Assembly (NCBI RefSeq): GCF_018613605.1
Contig: NZ_JAGGPU010000004.1
Coordinates: 396,809-460,808 of the forward strand
Direction: 5' to 3'
Source of the DNA: Pedobacter sp. ISL-64
Lineage (GTDB): Bacteria > Bacteroidota > Bacteroidia > Sphingobacteriales > Sphingobacteriaceae
DNA length: 64,000 nucleotides
Shown here: piece after piece, positions 9,351 to 17,196 of the stretch
Layout: each line of letters starts with the position of its first letter
Numbering within the stretch: the first letter of the stretch is position 1
Translations under genes and position numbers: made by a program
The notes under the pieces: model-generated
The model's database searches: none
What the model saw: the letters and a program-made list of their open reading frames with translations, nothing else
Told to the model about the DNA's origin: nothing

Positions 9351-10334
9351 TTATCTGGTTACTCCCTGGGATTGCTCTGCTTGATGTTTCTTTCGTTTCC
9401 TGCGGGCTATTTCTGCATCTCCGACTGGGTCTGGTGCCGATGGGACAAACTCCGGGCGAAGCAGGATATTCAGCAGGTTTTCAACTACACCAGACGCATT
9501 CGGACTATGTCCATGCTCGGCATGAATGCCCTGCCGGATGGTCTCCCGTAACTGCTGCGCCAATGAGGGTTGATGCGCCTCCCTTGCTGCATGGTAAGCC
9601 TGTACCTGCTGGTTGCGGTTCAACTGTGCATCCATGCGGGAAAAGCTTAAACTCCTATCAATAGCGGAGCCCTTCATTTTCAGCCCGCCCTTTTCAAAAG
9701 AGATGCCCTGCACTTCTTTGGTACCGCTTTTGAACTTATAGGCGATACCGATGCCCCGTACGGTCAGCTTCGCTTCCAACTCTTTCCAGTTCTTGGAAGT
9801 TTTCATAGCCGCTTCGATGGCATCATAAAGTTCATACCTGATCTTTTCCCTGCCATTTAAAGCCTGCCTGTTGACCTGTTCCTTGCCCTTGCCCCAATGG
9901 TAACCGTATTTTAAGGTAAGCTCTCTGCAGGCTTTGATGTTGCGTGCGTAATTATTCTTATCGGTGATCGTAGCCCCCTTGTTATCGACCCTGTTATAAA
10001 CCACATGCAAATGTGGGTGCAATCTATCATGGTGACGTACCACCACGTATTGCGTATCCCGGATACCCATCTTATGCATATACTCTTTGGCATGTTTTAG
10101 CATAACCGAATCGGTCAGTTTGGACAGGTCTTCCTTGCTCCAACTTAAGACCAGATGCCCGACCGCCTTGCCCAGTTCCGGCCTCATTTTTCGTTGCAGG
10201 TTAAAATCATTTGTTAACGTGGTGGCGTTCTGCATCCTTACACCCTCGGCAAAAAGGATCTTCGCTTCGGGCTTATCCACGATGTAGCGGACACAGCCCC
10301 CGAAGCTTTTTCCTGTAATCGGTTTACCGATCAT
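9351..10334 (-). CDS. mobB: MobB-type relaxase (MOBP-like)
   Basis: Relaxases nick one strand at oriT and stay covalently bound to the 5' end during conjugative mobilization. The 327-residue protein begins MIGKPITGKSFGGCVRYI, a start typical of Bacteroidota MobB, and carries the metal-binding histidine cluster at about H106, H108 and H110 (HHDRLHPHLHVVYNRVD). The likely nicking tyrosine is Tyr17, in the first motif. The C-terminal 80 residues are basic and Gln/His-rich, suited to DNA binding. The ATG lies inside the end of the upstream MobC-like gene (11-bp overlap), indicating an operon. Confidence 0.9.
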   Translation of the reverse strand: MIGKPITGKSFGGCVRYIVDKPEAKILFAEGVRMQNATTLTNDFNLQRKMRPELGKAVGHLVLSWSKEDLSKLTDSVMLKHAKEYMHKMGIRDTQYVVVRHHDRLHPHLHVVYNRVDNKGATITDKNNYARNIKACRELTLKYGYHWGKGKEQVNRQALNGREKIRYELYDAIEAAMKTSKNWKELEAKLTVRGIGIAYKFKSGTKEVQGISFEKGGLKMKGSAIDRSLSFSRMDAQLNRNQQVQAYHAAREAHQPSLAQQLRETIRQGIHAEHGHSPNASGVVENLLNILLRPEFVPSAPDPVGDAEIARRKRKKHQAEQSQGVTR

Positions 10335-10701
10335 GGCTATTGATTTTGGTTAATAATTCTTCGATCTGCCTGATCAACGCCTGGCATTTTAAAGCCAGTG
10401 TAGGCAAGCCTTCCACGTGGGCGAGATGGGTCAACTGGTTCAGGTTATTGGCCATCCCCGATAGCATCCTGAACCAGCCGCTTTCCTCCGGGGTAAAGCG
10501 GGGAAAAACCCTTGCAATCTTCGCCGCCCTGCGGAACCACTCGCTCGGTTTCAGCCCCGCATTTTTTGCACGCTGGGCTATCAATTGTTTTTCCGTCGGG
10601 GTTAATCGGATCATCAGCAGATCACTACGGCTGATCGTTTTTTTTGGTCTGCCGGGCACCCTTTTTTTCTTTATTTCACTACCAGTTGTCGCTGTTTTCA
10701 T
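10324..10701 (-). CDS. mobC: MobC-like relaxosome accessory protein
   Basis: This 125-residue basic protein starts MKTATTGSEIKKKRVPGRPKK. SDLLMIRLTPTEKQLIAQRA follows, a ribbon-helix-helix-like beginning, then AGLKPSEWFRRAAK, typical of MobC/BmgB-type accessory proteins. The C-terminal half (WFRMLSGMANNLNQLTHLAH) matches the MobC helix that interacts with the relaxase. These proteins bind oriT and help open it. The gene overlaps the relaxase start by 11 bp and has an oriT-like region just upstream. Family assignment is firm; the symbol is by analogy. Confidence 0.8.
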   Translation of the reverse strand: MKTATTGSEIKKKRVPGRPKKTISRSDLLMIRLTPTEKQLIAQRAKNAGLKPSEWFRRAAKIARVFPRFTPEESGWFRMLSGMANNLNQLTHLAHVEGLPTLALKCQALIRQIEELLTKINSHDR

Positions 10702-10765
10702 GCGCTGCTTTCCTTTCCAAATCTTCTATAGATACTTTCTTAATTCCTTTTTTTAACCGACCAAC

Positions 10766-10836
10766 GGGAGCGAGTCCGGGGCATCCCTTTAGGGTGAATC
10801 CGGGTTTTTGTATAGCAAAAACATTAACTCGCTCCC
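10766..10836. other. Candidate oriT with nested hairpins
   Basis: Just upstream of the mobC-like gene a 10-bp inverted repeat (10766-10775 and 10827-10836, GGGAGCGAGT and its complement) encloses a 7-bp hairpin (10804-10810 and 10816-10822, GTTTTTG with a 5-base loop). Position next to mobC/mobB and nested inverted repeats are what oriT regions show. The nick site cannot be assigned from sequence alone. A 65-residue open frame across this segment is not thought to be a gene. Confidence 0.5.
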
Positions 10837-10960
10837 TACAAAGCGCATAAGTTTGACGTGCTAAAAGCTTCGGCAAACCTTAGCGGTTTCCATGCCTTGA
10901 TGGCTCCTGTAAGGAGTATCAGGGCTCAAAACTTCGCCGGGATTTCCCGGCTCCTTTTTA

Positions 10961-11000
10961 CTGGTCTACTGGCCGCTCATTTAGGCGGCCAGTAGACCAG
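10961..11000 (-). terminator. Perfect 16-bp hairpin over a stop codon
   Basis: The perfect inverted repeat (10961-10976 and 10985-11000) has an 8-base loop that contains the TGA of the 101-residue protein encoded at 10977-11282. The final sense codons form one arm of the stem. On the minus strand a short A run follows the stem. A separate 7-bp GC hairpin (10936-10942/10945-10951) followed by CTCCTTTTT lies next to it and could terminate plus-strand transcripts. Confidence 0.55.
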
Positions 11001-11282
11001 GCTACCCCTGATCGGATGGTAGGATGGCTGGTAGCGGATGTACCCAAACTCATCTAATTCTTTGATACATTTATGGTATGTGGCAACCGATGCAATCCGG
11101 CTGTATGCCATGAGTTTTTTACGTGTAACGGCAAAGGGACTGGCAAAACCGCCATGCTGCCAACAGACAAAAAGTGCGGCAAACAAGCTGACATGGGTAG
11201 CCAGCATCCGGCTGTCTGCACCCATGCGCCTGACCAGTTTGCTGTAGTCCGCCGCCTTGTTATGGATGCCTGTTTCGGTCAT
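10977..11282 (-). CDS. Winged-helix-like protein of the mobile element
   Basis: The 101-residue product (MTETGIHNKAADYSKLVRR) has a central helix-rich region, FAVTRKKLMAYSRIASVAT, followed by YHKCIKELDEFGYIRYQPS and a beta hairpin. That pattern fits a winged helix-turn-helix such as those in replication or transfer regulators. The ATG overlaps the stop of the upstream excisionase-like gene by 4 bp, so the two are co-translated. Its last codons are inside the 16-bp terminator-like stem. DNA binding is inferred; its target is unknown. Confidence 0.6.
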   Translation of the reverse strand: MTETGIHNKAADYSKLVRRMGADSRMLATHVSLFAALFVCWQHGGFASPFAVTRKKLMAYSRIASVATYHKCIKELDEFGYIRYQPSYHPIRGSLVYWPPK

Positions 11283-11539
11283 GGCTGGCCTCCTTCTAAT
11301 AGGCTTGTGATATCCTCCAGCTTATAGTACATCATTCCGCCAATCTTTGTATAGCGTAATGTTCCGTTGATCCGCAGGTTTTGAAGCGTTCCCGGTGAAA
11401 TATTCAGCAGCTTGCGTACCTCTGCGCTTTTGAGCCATTCTTTGGCCTTCTCCTGCGGTTTTATAATGGCTTTAATGTCATTAAGTAGTTCGGCTTTAAA
11501 TTGCCTTAAATCGTCCTTCGTGATCAGTTCTACGTTCAT
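11279..11539 (-). CDS. Excisionase/MerR-type helix-turn-helix protein
   Basis: This 86-residue product has an N-terminal helix and a typical excisionase-like DNA-binding domain: AKEWLKSAEVRKLLNISPGT, then LQNLRINGTLRYTKIGGMMYY and a last helix. In Bacteroidota mobile elements such proteins regulate excision, replication or transfer genes. The 4-bp overlap with the next gene supports an operon. An array of ten 8-bp units lies just upstream (11566-11645) and may bind this protein or its neighbour. Confidence 0.75.
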   Translation of the reverse strand: MNVELITKDDLRQFKAELLNDIKAIIKPQEKAKEWLKSAEVRKLLNISPGTLQNLRINGTLRYTKIGGMMYYKLEDITSLLEGGQP

Positions 11540-11565
11540 CTTGTTCTCCTTTTTTGATAATTGAA

Positions 11566-11645
11566 TAGTTACATAGCGGATTAGCTATATAGCTGGATAG
11601 CCGTTTAGTTATATAGCCATTTAGTCGTATAGCTTTATAGCTGGC
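11566..11645. repeat. Ten tandem degenerate 8-bp units, each starting TAG
   Basis: The 80 bases divide exactly into ten octamers that all start with TAG: TAGTTACA, TAGCGGAT, TAGCTATA, TAGCTGGA, TAGCCGTT, TAGTTATA, TAGCCATT, TAGTCGTA, TAGCTTTA, TAGCTGGC. The consensus is about TAGCTRTA. The array fills the gap between two excisionase-like genes. It could be an iteron-like or regulatory binding array for one of them. Confidence 0.7.
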
Positions 11646-11668
11646 AATTGCCTGGCTTTTGTACATGC

Positions 11669-11947
11669 TTATGTACCGTCAGCTGTCTTCTGTCGCATGA
11701 TTTCCAGCACTTCGCTTTTTTTGAAATACACACGCCTGTGGAGGCGTAAAAAGGGCAGCCCCTTTTTCATCCAGTCTGTCAGGGTGACCAGTGATACACC
11801 AAGCTCGGCGGATAGTTCCTGTTTGGACAACAGGCGTTCTTCCTGCTCCTGTCTGGAACTGCCGCCTGTTTTGAAATGCTCTTGTAGTTCTGCCCGCAAT
11901 GCATCCCGGATGCACTGGCTAAGGGCTTGTTCATTGATAATCTCCAT
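11669..11947 (-). CDS. Helix-turn-helix (excisionase-like) protein
   Basis: The 92-residue product carries LLSKQELSAELGVSLVTLTD and then WMKKGLPFLRLHRRVYFKKSEVLEIM, the usual excisionase-family helix-turn-helix with a wing. A 40-residue helical N-terminus precedes the domain. It shares orientation with the second excisionase-like gene downstream, from which it is separated by the TAG-octamer array. It is probably a regulator or accessory of the mobilizable element. Confidence 0.75.
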   Translation of the reverse strand: MEIINEQALSQCIRDALRAELQEHFKTGGSSRQEQEERLLSKQELSAELGVSLVTLTDWMKKGLPFLRLHRRVYFKKSEVLEIMRQKTADGT

Positions 11948-12124
11948 AGCCTTTGTTTTGGGACAAAAGAATGCTATGGAAATGGCTTGCCTGTACCATA
12001 AAGATTTTTATGGTAACTTGGGGATGTTTAAATTAAGTTGGTGTTCAAACGCAAAGCACTTGATATCAAATTGATACGATTTTAAAGTGTAAAAGATTTA
12101 CCGATCAATTATGAGTGCGTTTTC

Positions 12125-12874
12125 CTATCTTTTTTTAGGTTTGATCTCAAAAACCTTCTGATCCATTGGAACAAGACGGGTTCGCCCGCCAGGATTTTCC
12201 CTGTCTTTTGGAAAATAACTGCGTACACGTTCCATGTCCAGCTCCTTTTTATCCACCCGAAAATACTTACATATCATCTTGACCCATACAATAGGAAACT
12301 TTGTAACCATCAGCATTTCTTCCTTGATTGTGAGATCAATCAATTGGTTAAAAATGTCATAAATAGTCAGCAGGTGCTCTTTAGGAATATCGATATATTG
12401 TTTAGTTTCCAGCTTTTTTGCGATACTTAAATCTTCTTTCAGTTTAACAATTTCTGATTGTTGTTTTCTGATTACTTCGTGCTGATCAGCGATAATTTCA
12501 GGTAAGGTCTTTTGGGTATGCCACTGGTCAATGGAGCGAAGATACTTTTGAAAGTTTGTGAGCTTATCCAATAGTTCCATATCCAGCGCATGGCTTGAAT
12601 TAAAGGGGTTTTTATGCTCAATAAAATTGATGCGTCTAAGGACGATCTGCCACACAAAAGTGAAAAACTCTTCTTCGCCCTCCGGTTCCTTTCCTAAATA
12701 ATAGGTTAGGTGATACCTGTAATAAGCAGGATATTCCTGTTCTGGCAGTGTAAATAGTTTTCTAATGAAAAGATTATCCTCGTAGCCATTTTTTAGCCCG
12801 ATGATCGTACCTATATCATAGCGGTGCGGATTAAGGTCATAAGCTTCGTGTGCTTTAAAATATTTGTTGGGCAT
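12125..12874 (-). CDS. Hypothetical protein of mobile-element type
   Basis: This 249-residue protein begins MPNKYFKAHEAYDLNPHR. It is mostly helical, with a probable coiled coil at about residues 125-155 (IIADQHEVIRKQQSEIVKLK) and a basic C-terminus (FEIKPKKR). No catalytic motif or membrane segment was recognised. It lies between the mobilization genes and the arsenic operon on the mob-gene strand, 177 bp upstream of the nearest mob-side gene. It could be cargo or an element-encoded accessory. Function unknown. Confidence 0.55.
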   Translation of the reverse strand: MPNKYFKAHEAYDLNPHRYDIGTIIGLKNGYEDNLFIRKLFTLPEQEYPAYYRYHLTYYLGKEPEGEEEFFTFVWQIVLRRINFIEHKNPFNSSHALDMELLDKLTNFQKYLRSIDQWHTQKTLPEIIADQHEVIRKQQSEIVKLKEDLSIAKKLETKQYIDIPKEHLLTIYDIFNQLIDLTIKEEMLMVTKFPIVWVKMICKYFRVDKKELDMERVRSYFPKDRENPGGRTRLVPMDQKVFEIKPKKR

Positions 12875-13046
12875 GGCTACGGGTTACTTATCTTACATGG
12901 ACGGAATAAATTACTTACCCAAATTTAATGATTATTGAGCCATACAAAGAAGATAAACCATCTCTTCAATAAAGTCTGTTAATAAGAATGCACGGATGCT
13001 TTGAATATTAGTAGTTTCACATTAAATTTTGATTTGTTAAAATGTA

Positions 13047-13062
13047 ATCGTAATATTGCGAT
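13047..13062. promoter_or_regulatory. ArsR operator 1
   Basis: The near-palindrome ATCGTAATATTGCGAT lies 8 bp upstream of the first arsR ATG at 13071. An almost identical sequence lies before the second ArsR-like gene. This is the usual position for autorepression by ArsR. It overlaps an alternative upstream start at 13056, which argues for 13071 as the true start. Confidence 0.65.
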
Positions 13063-13070
13063 ACAAAATT

Positions 13071-13400
13071 ATGGGACTTACAAAGACAGAAATATTTACC
13101 GAAGAACAAAACCAGCTTTCGCTGCTTTTGAAAGCCATGGCACATCCTGCTCGCATTGCGATCCTCCAACAGATTATTGCCGCTAAAGCATGTATTTGCG
13201 GTGATCTTGTTGAGGAATTAGGGTTGGCTCAAGCTACCATTTCCCAGCATTTGAAAGAATTAAAAAATGCAGAGATTATACAGGGCACTATTGAAGGCGT
13301 TAAAGTGTGCTACTGTATAAACCCTAAAACATGGAATCTACTTGAAAAAGAATTGGGAGCATTTTTAGGTTCTTATAAACTGGAAGCTAACTGCTGTTAA
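13071..13400 (+). CDS. arsR: ArsR-family arsenite-responsive repressor
   Basis: This 109-residue winged-helix repressor (MGLTKTEIFTEEQ) is the likely arsenite sensor of the operon. Cysteine pairs C41/C43 (ACICGDL, in the metal-binding helix) and C80/C82 (VCYCIN, in the wing) are potential As(III) ligands, with a further CC at the C-terminus. The recognition helix region reads LAQATISQHLKELKNAEII. I start it at 13071 because the in-frame ATG at 13056 lies inside the operator. On binding arsenite it should release operators 1 and 2. Confidence 0.88.
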   Translation: MGLTKTEIFTEEQNQLSLLLKAMAHPARIAILQQIIAAKACICGDLVEELGLAQATISQHLKELKNAEIIQGTIEGVKVCYCINPKTWNLLEKELGAFLGSYKLEANCC

Positions 13401-13419
13401 AAAAAATTTAAACAAAAAC

Positions 13420-13435
13420 ATCGCAATATTGCAAT
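13420..13435. promoter_or_regulatory. ArsR operator 2
   Basis: ATCGCAATATTGCAAT lies 6 bp before the second ArsR-like gene. It shares 14 of 16 bases with operator 1 at 13047. This suggests that the downstream ars genes have their own ArsR-controlled site, or that the first arsR and the rest are jointly repressed. Confidence 0.6.
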
Positions 13436-13441
13436 AATACT

Positions 13442-13771
13442 ATGAAAGAAAGCAACGACATAACAAATCATCAGGTTAAAGCCCAAGAGGTTTTGCACTT
13501 GCTTTCTGACAGAAATGCTGTTACAATTTTAAAACGTATCCTTTTAGCCAATACCTGTATTTGTGGGGATTTTATTGGCGTACTTGATATGAGTAATCAC
13601 GAACTAACCGATCAACTTAAAAAGATGTTGAGTTCAGGCATCATTAAGGGAAATATTGAGGGGACTAAAATCTGTTACTGCATCAGTCCAGATATGACCT
13701 TGCTGCTGCAAAACATATTAGATAGTACCCAAACGGCCTATACTGCAAATCAGTATTGTAATGAGTGTTAA
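13442..13771 (+). CDS. Second ArsR-like winged-helix protein
   Basis: The 109-residue product is a divergent paralogue of the preceding ArsR. It keeps the CxC pairs in equivalent places (C39/C41 in NTCICGDFIG, C78/C80 in KICYCIS) and the winged-helix layout. Its recognition region (DMSNHELTDQLKKMLSSG) has diverged, losing the TISQHL pattern. It may bind another operator, heterodimerise with ArsR, or act as an arsenite-binding modulator. It is the second gene of the apparent ars operon and has its own ArsR-like box. Confidence 0.75.
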   Translation: MKESNDITNHQVKAQEVLHLLSDRNAVTILKRILLANTCICGDFIGVLDMSNHELTDQLKKMLSSGIIKGNIEGTKICYCISPDMTLLLQNILDSTQTAYTANQYCNEC

Positions 13772-13802
13772 TTAAAATATAAAATAAATAAATCTTTAAA
13801 TC

Positions 13803-14372
13803 ATGGACAATTTAGAACTGACCAACTGGCAAACCTTCAAATCAACTTTAGAACAAAATCCAGACTTAACACTGCAATTCCAATATGCGGAAGGTAAATG
13901 GGTAGACGCATCTTACCACATCACCGAAATTAAACAAGCACCGATCGTATCTGTTGACTGTGGCGGGAAGATGAACACATGGACAGAGATTATTGTACAG
14001 CTTTGGGAACCTTCGGTACAAGACAGCGAAAGAGCAATGCAAGTTAGCAAGGCTTTATCTATAGTAAAGCTCGTAGAAAAGTCATTGCCTTTAAACCCGC
14101 TGGGAACAGTAAAAATAGAATTTGGTAATTCTCAATTTGATACAAGACAGATGTATCCAGGACAATTTATCATAGAAGGTGATAACCTGATTGTGAACCT
14201 GATTCCAGATTTCACACAATGTAAGGCGATTTCAAGAGGCGGAAGTTGTGGTACAACTGATTCGGGAGAAGAGTGTTGTGCACCTGCCGTAAAGTCAGAA
14301 AAAACAAAACTTGAAATGGTAAACCTTGCAAGTGCCGGACAAGCTTGTGAACCAGGTTCCGGTTGCTGTTGA
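13803..14372 (+). CDS. DUF6428-type protein of arsenic operons
   Basis: The 189-residue protein starts MDNLELTNWQTFKSTLEQNP, matching the small DUF6428 family found in Bacteroidota ars operons, whose biochemical role is not known to me. The C-terminal 45 residues are unusually cysteine-rich, with GGSCGTTDSGEECCAPAV and a terminal CEPGSGCC. That could bind As(III) or another soft metal, perhaps as a sink or chaperone. This is inference. It lies 31 bp after the second ArsR-like gene and 6 bp before the acetyltransferase gene. Confidence 0.75.
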   Translation: MDNLELTNWQTFKSTLEQNPDLTLQFQYAEGKWVDASYHITEIKQAPIVSVDCGGKMNTWTEIIVQLWEPSVQDSERAMQVSKALSIVKLVEKSLPLNPLGTVKIEFGNSQFDTRQMYPGQFIIEGDNLIVNLIPDFTQCKAISRGGSCGTTDSGEECCAPAVKSEKTKLEMVNLASAGQACEPGSGCC

Positions 14373-14378
14373 TTAGAT

Positions 14379-14870
14379 ATGAAAATAATAGAAATGCTCC
14401 CAATCCACTGGGAAGATGTCAGAGCCATTTACCTGCAAGGCATTGCAACTAAGCATGCGACTTTTCAAACCGAAGCGCCAAGTTGGGAAGAATGGGATAA
14501 AAGTCATTTATCCAAATTAAGATATGTAGCTGTTATTGGTGGTGAAGTTGCTGGATGGGCAGCCTTAACCGCTGTTTCTGGCCGATGCGTCTATGCGGGA
14601 GTAACAGAAGTGAGTGTTTATATACACGAAGGGTATCGAAGCAAAGGTGTTGGTACAGCTTTATTACAGAAACTCATCGCTGAAAGCGAGGCAAATAACA
14701 TCTGGACACTACAATCAGGCATTTTCCCTGAAAACATAGCCAGCATTACCCTTCATGAAACACTGGGCTTCCGCACTATTGGTTACAGGGAAAAGATTGG
14801 CAAGATGGACGGAATTTGGCGGGATACGGTACTAATGGAAAGAAGAAGTAAAATAACAGGACAAGACTAA
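14379..14870 (+). CDS. arsN: GNAT acetyltransferase, ArsN1-like
   Basis: This 163-residue GNAT protein begins MKIIEMLPIHWEDVRAIYLQ. It carries the acetyl-CoA-binding pattern in VYIHEGYRSKGVGTALLQKL, followed by NIASITLHETLGFRTIGYRE. The sequence is of the phosphinothricin acetyltransferase/ArsN1 type. In ars operons ArsN1 acetylates arsinothricin or related organoarsenicals. The operon position supports ArsN, but specificity is inferred. The last codons are part of a 23-bp tandem duplication. Confidence 0.75.
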   Translation: MKIIEMLPIHWEDVRAIYLQGIATKHATFQTEAPSWEEWDKSHLSKLRYVAVIGGEVAGWAALTAVSGRCVYAGVTEVSVYIHEGYRSKGVGTALLQKLIAESEANNIWTLQSGIFPENIASITLHETLGFRTIGYREKIGKMDGIWRDTVLMERRSKITGQD

Positions 14871-14896
14871 ATAAAATAACAGGACAAGACTAAATA
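14851..14896. repeat. 23-bp tandem duplication at the GNAT-arsC junction
   Basis: Two identical 23-bp copies (14851-14873 and 14874-14896) cover the end of the acetyltransferase gene and the spacer before arsC. The second copy separates the stop codon at 14870 from the arsC ATG at 14899. It is a recent slippage event with little coding effect. Confidence 0.85.
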
Positions 14897-14898
14897 AA

Positions 14899-15321
14899 AT
14901 GAAAAAAATACTCGTGCTGTGCACAGGGAACAGTTGTAGAAGCCAACTTGCAGAAGGTTATTTAAGATATTTTGCAGCAAATAAGGCAGAAATATATAGT
15001 GCTGGAATTGAAACACATGGGGTTAATCCTAAAGCTATTCAGGTAATGGCAGAAGATCACATTGACATTTCTGCGCATACTTCAAACCATGTAGATGAAT
15101 ACGCTAAGATTGTCTTTGACGCTGTAATTACTGTCTGTGATAATGCTAACGAGGCTTGTCCTTTCTTTCCCGGCAAGGTTGACCGTTTTCACCAGAACTT
15201 TCCCGATCCGGCAAAAGCAACCGGCACCCCAGAAGAAGTGATGGCAGAGTTTCGGAAGGTGCGTGATCAAATTAAAGCTTATTCAGCAGACTTTGTAAAC
15301 CAATATGTAAATAAACAATAA
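14899..15321 (+). CDS. arsC: Arsenate reductase ArsC (low-molecular-weight phosphatase fold)
   Basis: ArsC reduces arsenate to arsenite for export by Acr3. The 140-residue product has the N-terminal CTGNSCRS P-loop with C8 and C13, and the resolving cysteines C80 and C87 ([14 protein letters not shown]). This is the arrangement of thioredoxin-coupled, Bacillus-type ArsC. The stop overlaps the acr3 ATG by one base (TAATG), showing translational coupling. Confidence 0.93.
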   Translation: MKKILVLCTGNSCRSQLAEGYLRYFAANKAEIYSAGIETHGVNPKAIQVMAEDHIDISAHTSNHVDEYAKIVFDAVITVCDNANEACPFFPGKVDRFHQNFPDPAKATGTPEEVMAEFRKVRDQIKAYSADFVNQYVNKQ

Positions 15322-16400
15322 TGAGTGCAAACAATTGTGCCCCTGTGGCAGAGCGTAAAAAACTAGGATTTTTAGACAGATACCTGACCCTGTGGATATT
15401 CATTGCTATGGCAATCGGTGTTAGCATAGGCTACTTTATACCTTCTTCGGCTGGCTTTATAAATTCATTTTCAAGTGGAACAACGAATATCCCTCTTGCG
15501 ATTGGCTTGATCTTAATGATGTACCCGCCACTGGCCAAAGTGAAATATGAAAAAATGGGGGAAGTATTTAAAGATACAAAAGTGCTTAGTGTTTCGTTGG
15601 TACTCAATTGGGTCATTGGCCCATTATTGATGTTCTTTCTGGCGATAACCTTTCTAAGGGATTATCCCGAATATATGGTTGGACTGATACTGATTGGACT
15701 TGCCAGATGTATTGCAATGGTCGTAGTTTGGAATGAACTTGCAGAGGGAAACAGGGAATATGCGGCTGGTCTGATTGCCTTAAACAGTATTTTTCAGGTG
15801 TTATTATACAGTGTTTTTGCCTATGTTTTCATTACGGTTTTACCGCCTTACTTCGGATTAAAAAGCCTTGAAATTGATGTGACCATCGGCGAGATTGCCA
15901 AATCTGTAGGTATCTATTTAGGTCTTCCTTTTGCAATGGGCATCATCAGCCGATATTCATTAATTAAACTAAAGGGTGAAGAGTGGTTTCAAAATAAGTT
16001 TGTTCCACTGATCTCTCCGATTACCTTAGTTGCATTACTTTTTACCATTGTCATCATGTTCAGTCTTAAAGGAAGCCTGATTGTTAAAATACCAATGGAC
16101 GTTGTACGTATTGCCATCCCGCTGGTCATTTATTTTTCCATCATGTTTGTAATTAGCTTTTTTGCAGGGAAATATTGTGGGGCTGACTATTCCAGAAGTA
16201 CATCAATTGCTTTTACAGCTACAGGAAATAACTTCGAGCTGGCAATTGCTGTAGCAATTGGCGTATTCGGAATCAATTCAGGGCAGGCATTTGCAGGTGT
16301 AATCGGTCCTCTGGTTGAGGTTCCTGCACTGATCGCATTAGTGAACCTTGCTTTCTGGTTCAGGAAAAAATACTATACAAATGCACAAATCACAAACTGA
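15321..16400 (+). CDS. acr3: Arsenite efflux permease Acr3
   Basis: Acr3 exports arsenite across the inner membrane. The 359-residue protein has ten or so hydrophobic segments. It includes [19 protein letters not shown], with the conserved cysteine at about residue 130 in TM4 that is needed for transport, and [20 protein letters not shown] near the end. An initial polar stretch ([14 protein letters not shown]) precedes the first membrane segment. It is co-translated with arsC and followed after 24 bp by two metallophosphatase genes. Confidence 0.93.
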   Translation: MSANNCAPVAERKKLGFLDRYLTLWIFIAMAIGVSIGYFIPSSAGFINSFSSGTTNIPLAIGLILMMYPPLAKVKYEKMGEVFKDTKVLSVSLVLNWVIGPLLMFFLAITFLRDYPEYMVGLILIGLARCIAMVVVWNELAEGNREYAAGLIALNSIFQVLLYSVFAYVFITVLPPYFGLKSLEIDVTIGEIAKSVGIYLGLPFAMGIISRYSLIKLKGEEWFQNKFVPLISPITLVALLFTIVIMFSLKGSLIVKIPMDVVRIAIPLVIYFSIMFVISFFAGKYCGADYSRSTSIAFTATGNNFELAIAVAIGVFGINSGQAFAGVIGPLVEVPALIALVNLAFWFRKKYYTNAQITN

Positions 16401-16424
16401 TTCTTTTAACCTTTTATATTATTT

Positions 16425-17195
16425 ATGAAAATTGCTTTATTCTCTGATATTCATGCCAATCTTCCAGCATTGGAAGCATTCTTTAAAGACGTTGAAACAA
16501 AAAATACAGATGCCATTTACTGCCTTGGAGACTTGGTAGGCTACAACATCTGGCCTAATGAGGTAATCGACGAAATACGAAAACGGGGAATACCCACCAT
16601 TGCGGGGAATTATGATTGGGGCATTGGCCGTTCAAGTGATGACTGTGGCTGTGCTTATAAAACTGATGAAGAAAAGGCTATGGGTAAAGTATCTATATCT
16701 TACACCAATGAGGTTGTTAAAGACGAACAACGTAACTACCTGCGAACCTTACCCGCACACATCAGACTGGAATATCAATTGAACGACGAAAAATTTAACA
16801 TCCTGCTGGTGCATGGCAGCCCACGTAAAGTGAACGAATATCTTTTTGAAGACAGGGACGAAAAGAGTATGTTACGCATCATGGAACAGGCGAATGCGGA
16901 AATCATGTGCTTTGGACATACACACCAGCCATATCATCGCATTTTAAACTCTGGTACCGATGGCAATAGTCATTTCAGACATGCCATCAATATAGGGTCG
17001 GTTGGCAAACCAAAGGACAAAGACCCACGGGGTGGCTATGTTATAGTTAACATTAATCCTGACAGTACAATAAATGATAAAGACAGTATTCATGTTGAGT
17101 TTGTGCGCTTTGAATATGATATAGAAAAAGCCGCAAAGGCTGTAGAGCAAAGCCCGCTGCCTAATGCGTATGCAGATATGTTAAGAAATGGGTAA
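16425..17195 (+). CDS. YfcE-type metallophosphatase of the ars operon (copy 1)
   Basis: This 256-residue calcineurin-like phosphoesterase begins MKIALFSDIHANLPALEAFF. It has the metal-binding motifs SDIH, GDLVG, GNYD, the C-terminal GHTH (CFGHTHQPYHR) and a nearby LVHGSP. Such enzymes hydrolyse phosphomonoesters or diesters. Their role in arsenic operons is not established; detoxification of arsenylated sugar phosphates is one idea. A cysteine cluster (DDCGCAYKTDEE) sits where other YfcE proteins vary, and the paralogue lacks it. The gene lies 24 bp after acr3. Confidence 0.8.
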   Translation: MKIALFSDIHANLPALEAFFKDVETKNTDAIYCLGDLVGYNIWPNEVIDEIRKRGIPTIAGNYDWGIGRSSDDCGCAYKTDEEKAMGKVSISYTNEVVKDEQRNYLRTLPAHIRLEYQLNDEKFNILLVHGSPRKVNEYLFEDRDEKSMLRIMEQANAEIMCFGHTHQPYHRILNSGTDGNSHFRHAINIGSVGKPKDKDPRGGYVIVNINPDSTINDKDSIHVEFVRFEYDIEKAAKAVEQSPLPNAYADMLRNG

Positions 17196-17196
17196 T

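Noticed and set aside
10679..10876. 65-codon minus-strand frame across the oriT-like region
   Set aside because: It covers inverted repeats and part of mobC in another frame. The repeats explain the conservation better.
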